Shown here: positions 1 through 11,417 of the stretch, piece by piece | How the letters are laid out: the number at the start of each line of letters is the position of its first letter | Position numbering within the stretch: position 1 is the stretch's first letter | Assembly (NCBI RefSeq): GCF_000346465.2 | Contig: NC_034010.1 | Coordinates: forward strand, 242,232 to 306,231 | From: Prunus persica | Lineage: Eukaryota; Streptophyta; Magnoliopsida; Rosales; Rosaceae | Direction: 5' to 3' | Length of the DNA stretch: 64,000 nucleotides | Made by a program: the position numbers and the translations under genes | Notes under the pieces: model-generated | What the model was told of the DNA's origin: nothing | Seen by the model: the letters and a program-made list of their open reading frames with translations, nothing else | Database searches by the model: none

Positions 1-134
1 GAATTTAGTACCAGATATTAAATCTGGCTAGGTCTTACAACCACACCTCACCAGATACGCAACGAAATGACAATCGTTTGTGTACTAAACCCCTTGACAT
101 TTTCATGATCAACTAAAGTGTAATGTGTTGTGTG

Positions 135-138
<4 letters not shown>

Positions 139-170
<32 letters not shown>
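139..170. repeat. (GA)n microsatellite
   Basis: An uninterrupted GA dinucleotide run of about 32 bases. It lies upstream of the partial zinc-finger exon and probably inside an intron of that gene. Nothing else is recognisable in bases 1-540. Confidence 0.9.
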
Positions 171-173
<3 letters not shown>

Positions 174-548
174 ATGGCTCAATAATTAATCCTAAGTAAT
201 GGTGGACCGGCTCGGTGCAAAATGTGACCCTTATCAATTAGAGTTTTGCTTCTAACCCACCCAGAATTTCTCAGGTCTCGCAAGATTCAGTTCAGTTCAG
301 TCTAATTGGCTTATTATAAAGGACACCTTTTTCTCTCTTTTTTTTCCTGTTGTATAACTATATACAGGTTCCGCTGAGCAGTCCTCAAGTCAAATGTACA
401 AATTTATAAAGTATAAGCAACATGCGTGACCATATCAAACTCGCAAAGATAAAGAAAAAAAAACAATGACTGTTAGCATTGCATTCATAAAGCTGGAACT
501 GCAAAACCGATCAAATTGGCTAAAATTTGAATGACTTAATGCAGGCAG

Positions 549-737
549 TGCAGGAAACAGTTTAAGCCAGAGAAATTGCACTCACACATGAAATCGTGCA
601 GAGGAAAGAAAGCTCTAAACAAGACTGCTGCAGCTTCTGTGGACAAGATACCTCAAATGGGATCAACGACTTCAACTTCTGAACAATCGTCTGCCGCCTA
701 TTTTCTTGACCAGCTCAATATGCACAGTACGGACTGA
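549..737 (+). CDS. Last exon of a C2HC-type zinc-finger protein (partial)
   Basis: An open frame of 62 codons plus TGA follows tandem GCAG acceptor-like sites (541-548). It begins CRKQFKPEKLHSHMKSC, which fits the second half of a C2HC zinc finger of the zf-C2HC_2 type: C, then F four residues on, L at +9, H at +12 and C at +16. The first CxxC cysteine would lie in an upstream exon. The rest is a Ser/Thr-rich tail ending LDQLNMHSTD. The stop at 735-737 is followed by a pyrimidine-rich stretch, as expected for a 3' UTR. The upstream exons are not identifiable in bases 1-540 and probably lie outside the window. The gene converges on the DUF936 gene to its right. Which plant C2HC protein this is cannot be told from the tail. 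The acceptor could be at 544/545 or 548/549. Confidence 0.6.
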   Translation, partial: CRKQFKPEKLHSHMKSCRGKKALNKTAAASVDKIPQMGSTTSTSEQSSAAYFLDQLNMHSTD

Positions 738-1442
738 TCACTTGTTTTCAAACATACTGTTCCGTAGCCAGGATGAAAGGAAGGGGCTTTTCTTTCTTTT
801 CTTTTCTTCTTTTACTTTTTTTTTTTTTTTCTCTTATGTAAATTGAAATACCATAGCACATTTGCACTGGCTGATAAAGGCAATAGGAAAATATTACTTA
901 CATTATTCCCATTCCAACTTTGTTTAACATTCTTCCAGGTTAAAGGAACAATCCAGGATAATATTGTTTCCTGTTCACCATCACAAGGCTGGTCCAGAAG
1001 TGCGTTGAGAGAGAGAGAGAGAGAGCCTCTAATATGATAAGAAACCTAACAAGATTATGTTTCACCCGTAATACAGACTCCAGAGCAAGCCATATTGTGA
1101 AAGCCTGCAATCAATTGAACAGAACAGTAATCTAACAAAAATCTAACATAATTTGACGAGAGTACTAGACAGAGTTCAATCATGCACTTGAACAACAAAA
1201 GGAGTCCCCATTGGAGTTCTATTTTTCTGACTTTCTGCATCCCTGAACTTGTTGAAGTTAAGAATGAGATTGTCAATATAAAACAGAGAAACACATTGTA
1301 TCCTGGGAGGGATGTGAACCCCTGGCATATGCTGTTACACCATGAACTATATACTAATTTCTACCTGAACTTGAATGAGTAGCGGTAATAAAGAATGTAT
1401 TTGGAAGTGACATTTCTGTTCATCCTAGGGGCACATATCTAT
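738..1442. other. Convergent intergenic region
   Basis: This is the space between two convergent genes and holds their presumed 3' UTRs. It has a T-rich tract near 815-832, a short GA run near 1008-1024 and one copy of a SINE-like repeat at 1311-1376. I see no convincing coding exon here. Confidence 0.6.
1311..1376 (-). repeat. SINE-like short repeat, copy 1 (inverted relative to copy 2)
   Basis: About 66 bases match, in reverse complement and with few differences, the segment at 3541-3606. On the minus strand the unit contains GGGGTTCACATCCC, close to a Pol III B box (GGTTCRANNCC), about 30 bases after an A-box-like stretch. That suggests a tRNA-derived SINE head; no A-tail or target duplication was found. 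Confidence 0.4.
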
Positions 1443-4400
1443 CTAGTTACTTGAGACAACGGATTCAACATGTTCCAGTACAAACTGATATAACTTCTTC
1501 CTGAAGTCGGTTATTCTCTTATCTACTGGAATCCCACCCTTGACTAAGTCATCCAACCATAGATCCACCTTTTTAAGCTGCCCCAGCAAACATGCAATCT
1601 CAGAGCTTCCTTCCTCTTTGTTCAATCTGAACCCCACATTTAAGGAATCCTCCAAGTACTTTAAGAACCATTGACAAGAAACTAAGAGTAGTTTTTCTAT
1701 TAAACTTGCTGTCTCTTTTAATCTCCTTTCCTTGGGGCAATCTTCCATCCCAGTGCTCATTTTCTTCACAACTGGAATACGTCGTGGAGGATTTTGTTTA
1801 TTTTGGGGTGGGCAATTTTCCGAGTTAAATTCCACTGGAGTATTCTCTATGACAATGTAATGATATTTCTCACAATTTGGAATTCCACCGTTGCCTTGTG
1901 CTCTGAACAAACTGAATTTGGAAAGATTTGCTCCTAACGCAGCTTCCACCCATGAAGTGGCATTCTTACCAGTGGAACTTTTACACGCATGTGACACCCA
2001 ACCCTGTAGGCCACCAGAACTGCTTGATTTCACATCTGGGTGGCCTGTGTTGAGCAAGGAGTCTACAACCTCTGCTGCTCTCACCATATTCTGATGGAGC
2101 TCCAAAAATTTATCAACCATTGGTCCTGCAGAAACTTTGTGGGAGGACTCGCTGAGTTCTGCAAACACGCTGGAAAAGGAAACTTAATCATCATTTCTTC
2201 ACATGCAAGAGTAAGGGAATAAATACTGTTGCTCGAATTAATTTAGAGCAGGCTAAGAAAACCCAATCAAACATTTAGAAGTTTTCCTGTTTCATGCCAA
2301 TATATTTTGTCATTAAACAGTTGCTAACTTGGACATACTGAGTGAAAATAAATAAATTGAAACTAAGCTCAAGTTTTTGCTGTAAGATGAAATTGCACCG
2401 CAGTGGAAGCCTCAGCAGCTGCATACACAAGTGGAATCTTGTGTGCAACCCACTGTAGCATCACAACTGTCCTACTCCATACTGCCTACATTCTACAACA
2501 GCACAGGTTTACCCCAACCCAAACAGTCACCATAGCACTTAGTATTTTCAAATATCTGTTTTTTCTTAATTATGCATTTCACTGATCCAGAATAAGGTCT
2601 ATGAACATGAACGGTTCCCATCCTGCATATCTATAATTCTATTCTGATGTTCAAATCATATGAAGAAAACAATTTGCAATACCATTTACTCCCATACTAA
2701 ATCCACATAAGAGTAAAAGCACTGTGTTGATTAGCACTTCTAACATTAATATATGCAGCAACTATAATTTTTTTTAACCACAGCAAGCATAGGTCTGTAG
2801 AACATAAAATGCATACCACATGCAATGAATGACACCCTCAGCAGCTGATGCTTCTTCTAATGCACGTACAGCACCAGAAAATGCAACGTTCCTATGACAA
2901 ATAGCTCCCTGAAATGGTTAAGAATAATAAGCACAGAAATAAATGAAAACACAGCATCACATTATAACAGAAGCCTAAAACGATATGAACTTGGAATTGA
3001 ATGCAAACCTTTCCAAGATCACTAATGATAGATGGGAGAGCATTCCAAGGAATTTTTTGATCGGACCAAGTTTTGAAACTTAGGGGCACCCTAATAAGAT
3101 GGTTCGAAAGAGCTCCCTCAGGCAAGGACTTCAATTCTTTCTTGGAAGACTTATTCGTTGGTTTTGGCGAAATGGTCTCATTTTTATTTTTCAGTGGTGA
3201 AACGCTCATACTTGGATACTTAAGATGTGAATCGTTCTTAGTAAAAAGCTTCTTATCAGAAACCACCTGCAACAACATCTGGTCCTCAGCTTCATGAAAT
3301 GAGAAAAAGAGGAAAACAAGAAGAAAACTATTTATTGAAGTGATCTAGAAAGTGACTAAAAATAAAATTTCATAAGCATTTAAAATTCGTTATACTTCAA
3401 ATAATTAAATTCAGTTATGCATTTCATCAATTAAAGAGAAAATTGATACTTGTAAAGTTGCATAAGACAATTTAGTACACTACAAATTCAAATTGAAGGG
3501 GTTCTTTTAAATCACCAATCCAAAGATAGCATAGATCTTTCAAGTTCAGGTAGAAATTAGCATATAGTTCAGGGTCTAACAGCATATGCCAGGGGTTCAC
3601 ATCCCATTTATCCCTGGCATATGCATTAACATACAAAAGGAATTCGACCTCGAAGTCTTAAGATTCATATTTGTGCTTTCCTTCTGTTGAAATTTTCATC
3701 TTTTTACCGATTAACATGAATATTTTGGTGCAAATGTGGAGACAGCCACATTAAGTAATCAAACTCCAAGAACGGTGGTTCGAAAGCAGGGTGCAGAGGA
3801 GAAGCAGTATTTCTCAAGAGAAGGGATGGTGGTTGAATCTAAAATGAGTAAAGATGGGCTTAGGTGATATAATTAATATAATTTTACATCGGATACAGGT
3901 TGAACATAACTAGTGCAGAGCAAGGCAAAGAAAGGAAATTAAAAGAAGAAAAAAAAACTTGGTTTAGCCACAAAAGGAGGCACACATTGAAATTTGAAAG
4001 CAAGCCATAGAAGGCATTCATAAATACAAAGTGTACTGAGACAGAGTAAGAGAATTTTAGCGCCAAATGATGTGTCAGCAATGAAGGGAAGCACTCATAT
4101 AGTATATACTATATATATATATATAGATAGATAGAGAGAGAGAGAACAAACAGCGGGAGAAAGTAGTGAAGGAATGGAAGAAAGCTGCTTAGACTGAGAT
4201 TTGAAATGCGACGTAGAAGTAGTAGTCCGTGCATCCCAAGCCTTCCTGGCTGAATCCAAACTCAGCCTCCTTGTTGAGTCCACCACCGCCAACCTATTGC
4301 TGCTTGCCCTTTCATTATCAGTGGTCTGTGGACTGAGTGTGGACTTGGACTTGGGCTTTGGCTTGGCCTTGTTATTGCCCTCTTTCCTGTTAGCATTAGA

Positions 4401-4862
4401 GGGTTTTGTTTTTGTACAAGTCGCTGCAACAGGTGGTCTCGCGGTGGAGATCAAATGAATGGGATTGGGATTGCCAAGGCACAGAGGGGGTGAGGGCGAG
4501 AGAGCCCTCTTGCTCTTGGGGATGGGCTTCAACCCGCGAAGGACCGGCACAGGGGAGGCCGAATCCAGCTGAGTCACGTACACCAACTGCCCCAGCTGAA
4601 TCTTGTCGCTGTATATTAAATCCAGGTCGTCGTCGTCGTTGTCTGTGATGGACACGTAGGCCGAATGCAGTGAGTCAGACAACTTCAAGAAGAAGCCTCT
4701 GGGTCTACTCTTCCAGTTCCAGGCATTGTCTTCGTCTCCCGGCCAGGGCACGATCTCGATGACTTGCAGCACCGCCGACCGGTGCTCTCCGGTCACCTTA
4801 ACGTCCTTGTTGCCCACATTGTCCAGGAGCTTCGATAGCAAGCCAGGCGTTAGGGATGCCAT
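1443..4862 (-). CDS. DUF936 family protein, four coding exons
   Basis: Minus-strand gene assembled by eye from exons 4862-4152, 3266-3009, 2908-2817 and 2169-1443. All junctions are GT-AG and keep frame, giving 595 aa. The N-terminus ([17 protein letters not shown], then [18 protein letters not shown]) is the hallmark of the plant DUF936 family. It is followed by the conserved block around [16 protein letters not shown] and a basic Ser/Pro-rich linker from about residue 120 to 300. The small third exon encodes [25 protein letters not shown], matching the family's conserved alpha-helical 'ALQEASAAES' segment, and exon 4 gives the C-terminal helical domain ending SSN. The biochemical role of DUF936 proteins is not established; nothing here shows one. 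Intron 1 (3267-4151) carries a SINE-like repeat and a GA/TA-rich tract just after the donor. The start is the first ATG and opens the family motif directly. Confidence 0.85.
3541..3606 (+). repeat. SINE-like short repeat, copy 2
   Basis: Partner of the copy at 1311-1376, in opposite orientation, inside intron 1 of the DUF936 gene. It contains the B-box-like GGGGTTCACATCCC at about 3593-3606. Confidence 0.4.
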
Positions 4863-5559
4863 TGCTCCTCTGCCACTTTGATGGATCAGTGTTTCAGTAG
4901 AATAGAACTAGTACGTAGCTGGCCTCCTGCTCTCCTTCAAGTTCAGCCTTGCCGAGTCCAGAGTCCAGAGTCTCAGCTGCACCTGCACTATGACTGGTGT
5001 TGTGCATCACAGACCTGACAGTGACAGGCTGATAGATATGCTTCATAGTCTGATCATAGGTTGATACTAGACTACAAAGTAGAGTATTCGACAAGTCGCT
5101 CTCTGTCTGTCGAATCTCAATGAAGCCAGTGCGGAGGCTGCTTTTTCTTCGTTTTCTGCAACATTTCTGACACGTGTCAAACGGATGTCTACTTTGCTTG
5201 AGATTTGTACTCTCGCACGCAGCTTTTTAGGTTTATCCCGCATAACTAATATATTTGAAAATTGAGATTGTTTTAGGTGTCTCGTACTCGTTGTCACGGG
5301 AGATGAGAGCACGCACTCTACTGCTTTACTTGTTAGACCAACGGATTTCTAGGAGTAATAGCTCTTGAACTTGTGTCCGGTTTTTGCTCTTTTGAATTCA
5401 AAAAATGGTTGTTGTAGTTCTTTAATTCCACTTTCGTCAGCACCCAAATAATCATTTTACTCCTTGATTTGACGAAAAATATGACAGATTATAACGAAAT
5501 GATCAACTGTGAGAGAGAAAGTGAAGTTGAGTATTACCAAAGCCAATATTTGAGTTGGA
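4863..5559. other. Upstream region of the DUF936 gene
   Basis: This holds the presumed 5' UTR and promoter of the minus-strand DUF936 gene. No clear TATA box was located. The few ORFs here have no recognisable domain and are taken as chance. Confidence 0.5.
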
Positions 5560-5935
5560 AAACTCTAGCAAATAACGATTATTGCGCTCAGTCACCCCAT
5601 TTTGCTGGGGGTGTATAAGATAAGGACATGACCGTTGTTGTTCGATGACATGGCCGTGAAAATATGTTGTAGATTACGGTTGACGTATTCATCGTCATTG
5701 TCAGAACGGAGAATCAAACATGTTGGCAGTAAATTAGGTCTCCACCAATTTTTTTTTTGAATGGTTGAAATACTGAACAAACCTCCCACTTAGATTTAAG
5801 GAGGGAAATGCAAGTCATACTAGTGCAATCATCTATAAATGTAACAAATTATCGAGCCCCAACAAGAGTAGAAACTTTAGCAGGACCTCGAACATTGGAA
5901 TGGGTAAGAGTAAAAGGACTCCACTTCTATGCATA
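5560..5935 (-). pseudogene. Ty1-copia integrase fragment (decayed)
   Basis: Read on the minus strand, the frame gives copia integrase landmarks in order: a THSNVRGPAKVSTLVGAR-like segment, a VTFIDDCTSMT core with one catalytic-region Asp, LRSDNDDEYVN (compare the usual LRSDNG-EY), then YTPSKMG (compare YTPQQNG). It contains in-frame stops and frameshifts, so it is a relic. It abuts a Gypsy-type gag relic on the same strand with no copia gag between them. Confidence 0.7.
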
Positions 5936-5975
5936 CTTGTCACCTTTGTCATTCTTCTTTCTAGATGACTTGTGA

Positions 5976-6990
5976 CTATCGGACTTGCCACTCTCCTTTG
6001 GCTTGTTGTCTCCCCCCACCAAATTCATTGTTGCCTTTCTTTCCTTTGAACTTGGAGTCGCTTTGATCATTCTTCTTGAACTCAACAAGAGACTTAGATG
6101 CAGCAATTGCTTCTGATAAGGTTTGGACTTGTCTCATTTGTAACTCCAGCTTGGCCCAATTCTGTAGACCAATCATGAAGTACATGAGCTTGTCTTCATC
6201 TATCATACTAGGCACATCGAACAATAGGTTAGTGAATGTGGTGACATAGTCTTTCACGCTCCCCATTTGCTTTAGCCATAGTCTTTCACGCTCACCAGTT
6301 GCTTTAGCCATCTCAGCTTCTCCTGCCTCATACTTTGCATTCTTTGGATAGAAATTCGACATAATATGCTTCTTAAATTCATCCCCAAGTCTCAAGTTTA
6401 AACGTACCTTGATTGATCTCCATGGATCAATGACGCCACCACATGAGAGCATTGTCGGTAAGAAACAACGTCGTTGTAGAGATTTTGGACTCATCCTCAT
6501 CCATCTTAAGATACTTGAAATACCTTTCGATATTCCATAGGAAAGTGTCCAGCTCCTTCGCCTCCATCTTCCCATTAAAGGATTCGGACTTTAAAGTATC
6601 TAACACCTTGGGTTCCTTCGGAGTCCTAGCCTTGTTCAAGACAGCTTCTCGACACAAAGCCCAATCTCCCTTCACATATTTCACTTCATTGCGGAGTGCA
6701 GTGAGTTCGGCCATGAAGTGGTCTAGTTTGGTTTGGACATCCAACTTAATGGTGTCAAGCACAGAGTTTAGGGCTTCCTGAAATTGGCCTTGAAGTTTTT
6801 CAACCATGCCTTCAAAGCCTACTTCATGAGGACATCCTTATCGAGTCTTTGATCGAAGTCGCGAACATCAGTCTCCATCCTTGAAAGCCATTACTCCATT
6901 GCTACTACTACATCTCTGGATCGATCCTTCTTTGATTTGCTCCCACGCTTAACTTGTAAAGCATTGAGTAGCGATTAAGTCTAAGGCCGC
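5976..6990 (-). pseudogene. Gypsy-type retrotransposon gag relic
   Basis: Two overlapping minus-strand frames (about 6807-6427 and 6575-5976) read as one gag protein with a frameshift near 6430-6570. The N-terminal part has a helical region, then FNGKMEAKELDTFLWNIERYF and ...TLFLTDNALMWW, the classic Retrotrans_gag core. The second part continues with the FYPKNAKYEA..., MGSVKDYVTTFTNLL and DEDKLMYFMIGLQNW motifs. It ends in a basic Lys/Gly-rich tail; no CCHC knuckle is visible before the frame breaks into the copia relic. An upstream extension with a stop reaches about 6990. It is a decayed fragment, with no protease, RT or integrase of Gypsy type beside it. Confidence 0.8.
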
Positions 6991-7192
6991 ACAGAACAAA
7001 GACTTTAATCAGTCATCTCATGATAGTTGGTATCAGAGCTTTACACTATCAAATAAGCTAAGTAAGCTTTCCTTCATGTAAAATAAGATCGAACCAAGCA
7101 AGAAGACAAGAACAAGAGCTAGAATGATAAGAACACTCAAGAGAGTTAAGAAGAATATTTGCTTATATTGCTACTCAATGCTTTACAAGTTG
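6951..7192. repeat. 21-bp inverted repeat flanking a PBS-like site
   Basis: AACTTGTAAAGCATTGAGTAG near 6951-6971 recurs as its exact reverse complement near 7171-7191. Between them, at about 7028-7039, is TGGTATCAGAGC, the usual plant iMet-tRNA primer-binding site sequence, on the plus strand. That is opposite to the orientation expected for the minus-strand gag to its left, so this is probably a rearranged retroelement end. Confidence 0.45.
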
Positions 7193-7199
7193 AGGGGTG

Positions 7200-7889
7200 A
7201 GGATACCAAAGAAGGCACCCTCATTATATAAAAATCCTAGCTCACCTACGACCCAAAATGGAGGGCTAAGATCGAAACTATCTAACGGTCTGAAATCATT
7301 GCTACCTACTACAGATATACATGAAATCTAGACATGTGGACTAAGTCAAGGGATCTAGAATGATCCATCCGATGGGCGAGGCCTTGAGCTTCTTTTGCTG
7401 GGCTTGAATTTCACAAATGGATCTTCTAAGTTGGCCCAATAGTTGTTGAGTTGAACCTCCAACATGTGGGTCGTGACATTGGGCATGAATGAACTCACTT
7501 ATCCGGGCCAGCCCAAAGGCAAGAATGGCCTAGGCTACTGCATGGGGGCGCTGACGTCTACGACTAATTTAAATACCAAGAAAAAAACAAAAAAAAAAAC
7601 AAGAATTTTTTTTCTATAAATACCTAGCCATGTTCTTCATTTCTCACACCAAAAATTCATACAAATTCCTCTCCTTATATCTCATATGAAAAGTGCTTGC
7701 CTTTGCTTGCCATGGCAATGAGTGGGAAAGCAAAATTAAAAAGAGCAGGGCAGTCACTATTCACGTAAATAGTGTATGCCCTTTGCCCTTGCCCTTTGCC
7801 ATGGCACAATGGGTGAAAGTGCTCTTATCTAATGCAACAATTCTTTATTTAGTTTAACCAAGCCACACTTTGGTATTTCAAAACAGCCT
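7200..7889. other. Non-coding stretch with TE-derived look
   Basis: No gene is seen. A TATA-like CTATAAATACC (about 7614-7624) and low-complexity runs of TGCCATGGCA/TGCCCTTTGCC (about 7708-7806) resemble the end of a non-autonomous DNA transposon. Only one side was recognised and no terminal repeat pair was found. Confidence 0.3.
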
Positions 7890-8440
7890 CAAAATATAGA
7901 AACATATATGTGGAAGCAAAATATCTCAGATCCTAGGTCAAATAATTAAGCCAATCAATTTGGGAATTATTTGACCTAATTGGGACTTATATGATTTAAT
8001 TGGGAATTATTCAATACTTGCATTAATTAGGGATTTGATTTAAATTAAATCCCTAATTACATCAATCTCTCCAAATTGGGAAGAATAATTTCATTCCATC
8101 TGTGGCATTATTATTCTAAAACCCTAACCTCTGAGGCTCCTATAAATACATAGCTATGCACAAGGGTTGAGGTACATCTAAACTTCTATCTGAAACTCTG
8201 CAGAAATTCTCTCTCACAAACCATAGCCGCTATACTCTTTCTCTCTCTCACACAAGGCTCCGGCCACCACACACAGCTCCGGCCACCCGGTTCTCACCCT
8301 AGAAAAATCTTCATCCTATTGTTAGCTATTATTTTCCTACAAACACTCGATTTAACTTAGCATCGGAAGGCTTTTGGCCAACACCCCCCGGGTGTGGTCT
8401 TTTACTCTGTATTGTTTTGTATGGAGAAAGAGAAGCGAAG
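7890..8440 (+). mobile_element. Probable LTR fragment (Gypsy-like)
   Basis: The stretch has LTR-promoter character: TATA box CTATAAATACATAG near 8141-8154, a pyrimidine-rich leader with repeated CTCCGGCCACC units, and the sequence ACTTAGCATCGGAAGGC followed by TTTGGCC..CCCGGGTG. That last pattern is common in LTR/leader regions of Gypsy-type elements in dicots. A 12-bp inverted pair (AATTAGGGATTT / AAATCCCTAATT) lies at about 8033-8063. No second LTR or clear TG...CA boundaries were found. Confidence 0.4.
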
Positions 8441-8612
8441 AGGAAGACAGAATTTTAGACGAATATTCTTGTGGGACAAAAATCGCTCCCACAATATATA
8501 TAAACAAAGAAAGTCATTGCATTAATCTATTTCTTACAAATCGAAGAATCCATGGGTGAAGCATTGGCTGGTGAGGTGTGAAGAAGAAGAATTCTATAAT
8601 ATTTAATGAAGA

Positions 8613-8900
8613 CTAGCCTCTCCGCATTTGCGAGAGGCTTTTTTTTTATATTATATAATTTTAAATTTATTTCATAATTAAAAAAGATAATGGGTAGTTG
8701 TGTTCCATAAAAATAGGATCCATTATCTTATTTTTCTTTTAATTTTAATTTTAATTTTTTTTAATATGAAAAGTGTGAATTTACCATATTATCCTCATTT
8801 AATTAACAATTTCAATTCTTTATGTTTGCATTAACCAATGGGTATTTTTTGGTATTTTGAATGTTTTACCATTCTCTGCCTTTTGCTTTATATATATAGA
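8613..8900 (-). mobile_element. Small non-autonomous Helitron, copy 1 (288 bp)
   Basis: On the minus strand the element begins TCTATATATATAAAGC, preceded by A. It ends with a GCCTCTCGC...GAGAGGC hairpin and CTAG followed by T, the A|TC...CTRR|T layout of Helitrons. It has no coding capacity. It matches copy 2 (20111-20398) over its whole length; the differences are mainly indels around the terminal hairpin, where this copy has a shorter loop. Confidence 0.65.
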
Positions 8901-8929
8901 TGAAGGGACATAACAGTGATGGAAGAAGA

Positions 8930-10715
8930 AACGTGTCATAATATTTAGTTTTTTTTTAAATAAAAAAAAGGGAGATAACATAGTTATTTAAAGGTTAACA
9001 CTATCAAGTTTTAGTTAATTGGTTTTAAATTATGACACACAAGATTGATCATTTTTGTTGAACACCTTATATGGCAGCTAACGTGGTCATGCCATGCCAT
9101 TTAATGAATATTTCCATGTATATTTTATTTTTATTTATTTATTTATCTAATTATTATTAAAAACTGAAATTAAAAGTGAAATTAAAATTAAAAAATCCTA
9201 AGGCCCTGTTTGGTTCATGGGAAAGGAGACTGGGGGGTGAGAAATTAATTATTTTCTCATGTTTGGTAAGTCCAGACATGGGAAATCATTGCTTGGCCCA
9301 TGAGAAACTAGAGGGGAAAGTCAAGTCATCCTTCCAACTTGGGTTTTGTTTTCCCTCTTTATGGGAAAGTTTGGGAAAATGAGCCAATATTAAATAAGCA
9401 TTTTTCATGACCATTTTGTCCCCATTAGCAATTTAGAATTACAATATATCATTAAAACATTCTTTTTTTATTTGATTTAATATGGGTATAATTGAAAATT
9501 TATACAAACTTTGTTTTCCATTCCTACTCAAAACAAACATGGAAAAGGAAATAAGGTGATATTTGCCGGTTACATTCCTAGCATTACCAAACCTGGGAAA
9601 GAAATCTTTCATTTCCCATCTCTTAAGAAATGACATGGGAAATGATTTCCCCTCAAATTTGTTCCGTGAACTAAACAGGGCCTAAGCGTCCCTGGACTCT
9701 TCGTCTCCAACTCTCCCTTCTTCCTCCATCAAATCCACCCATCCTCATCCTCAATTGTTGCTAAGTTTTGAATCTTTTTCAATAAAAACGAAATAAAAAA
9801 AACCCTAACGTGTGTAGCCTCACGCCGTTCTCTACTTTGTCTCTCTCATGCCCTCCCTTCCTCCTCCAAATCTATCCATCCTCATCCTCCATTGTTGTTG
9901 CTGAGAGTTGGAGTTTTTTAATTTTAAAAAAAAGAAAAGAAATTAGCGTCCCTAGGCTACTGCCAGTAAGAACAATTTGAGTGGGTTGAAGAATGGAGAG
10001 GTTTACTTGTCAATTAATCTCCAAAAGCCTCTCGTGAAGAGGTTGAAGTCTGAGGCACATACTCAATTTTTAGTGTAGTTAATTCCTTTCACAATGGAAC
10101 AATAATGGAGGATGGGAATGGGTCGATTTGATGGAGGAATGGAGTGCAGGAGAAGAAATGCAGAGACGCAAAGTTTTTTAATTTCTTTTTTATTGAGAAA
10201 ACTCCAAATCTCAGCAACAATGGAGGAAAGGGATAGGTAGATTTGTTGGAGGAAAAAGGGAGCATTGGAGACAATTCCAGGGACCTTTTTTTTATTTTTT
10301 TTTATTTTACTTTTGATTTCTGTTTTTAATAATTATTAAAAAAGAGGAAATAAATAAAAACAAAATCTAAGTAAATTTAGGTTTTAGCCACTCAGAAATT
10401 TCACTTTTGGAAAAAGCTAAAGCTTTTTCAAAAAAGACAGAAAAACCTCTCAACTTTCAAACCAAAGACATACAAATGTAAAGGATTCCTTAGAAAATCC
10501 AAAAATAAATAAGGGCAATTTTGTCCATTTTGGCTTCTTTTAAAAAATCTCTTCTTTGGCCTTTTTCAAAGTCTCCCTAAAATCTACATGACAATATTCA
10601 TTAATTGACATAACATGACCACATTAGTTGCCACATAAAGTTGTCAGCAAATGTGATCAATTTTGTGTGTCTAAATAGCATTACTCTTAAATTATATGAC
10701 ACGTGTCAAAAATTT
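8930..10715. mobile_element. Large fold-back (long inverted-repeat) DNA element
   Basis: The left arm (about 8930-9950) pairs in reverse complement with the right arm (about 10000-10715). Matching segments include 9033-9120 with 10580-10700, 9125-9190 with 10290-10360, 9690-9720 with 10265-10290, and 9855-9920 with 10198-10255. The left arm is interrupted by a Tourist-type MITE (9202-9682). The right arm has an extra stretch of about 190 bases (10370-10560) absent from the left. There is no coding capacity. Long inverted repeats suggest a Mutator-like or fold-back family; the exact ends and target duplication are not resolved. Confidence 0.6.
9202..9682. mobile_element. Tourist-like (PIF/Harbinger) MITE, 481 bp
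   Basis: Terminal inverted repeats GGCCCTGTTTGGTTCA and TGAACTAAACAGGGCC are nearly perfect, and the element is bounded by TAA on both sides (9199-9201 and 9683-9685), the 3-bp target duplication of PIF/Harbinger elements. It has no transposase ORF and sits inside the left arm of the larger fold-back element, so it inserted later. Confidence 0.8.
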
Positions 10716-11417
10716 AAGGAATGGACAGCGAAGGGACTGATCAAAAATGGGAGAGGATCTGAGCTCCTAATGTAATGGTTTGGAGCAATTGCTACCCCAT
10801 AACCCAAAGCAACACGATTATCTTCTTTATTCTTATCCTTCATACTATTTTCTACATTTTCTTCCTTCAATACGATAATGAGGAAGGCGAAACAGATGTT
10901 ATCCTGCTTGTGTTTTGGTGGTTGTATCCTGCTTGTGTCCTAAATCTAAATGGCATAGTTCTTCTAAAACGGATGATCTGAAAGCATGAAGGTCACCTAC
11001 CTAACCAGAGAAAAGAAAAAGGTGGCTAAGAAAAATACAAGCAGAGAGATTGACTGATCAAATCTAGAAAGGTGCCCTCTAGCTCAAATGGTGGACATAA
11101 ACAAATAAATAATGAATGCATTTGGTGCGACTTCGCATCACCTTTCCTCAAGAATCAATTCCCCAGAGTTACTTTTAAAGGGGGAATGTAAGGTTTATTC
11201 CACCAGTTACAAGAGAAGAGACCTGCAGACAGGAGACATTTCACCTTCTGAGAAGAGACGCCAAACTACTCATCAATTGCCCCACCGCTAAGCAATCTCC
11301 TAGAAGTTAGAACCACCACATGTTTCTTAGAATTTATGATATCATGTCATATATTCCTCGCGGAGAACGGAACACTGCGGCCCACTCCCCTTAATTAAAC
11401 AAAGCAGGGATAAATTA
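10716..11417. other. Intergenic/promoter region of the 11.4-kb gene
   Basis: No coding exon is recognised. The stretch probably holds the promoter and 5' UTR of the small plus-strand gene at 11418; no convincing TATA box was placed. Confidence 0.4.

Noticed and set aside
7028..7039. TGGTATCAGAGC as a functional primer-binding site with an LTR to its left
   Set aside because: No LTR ends directly before it, no matching partner LTR was found, and the adjacent gag reads the other way. Kept only as a relic inside a repeat entry.
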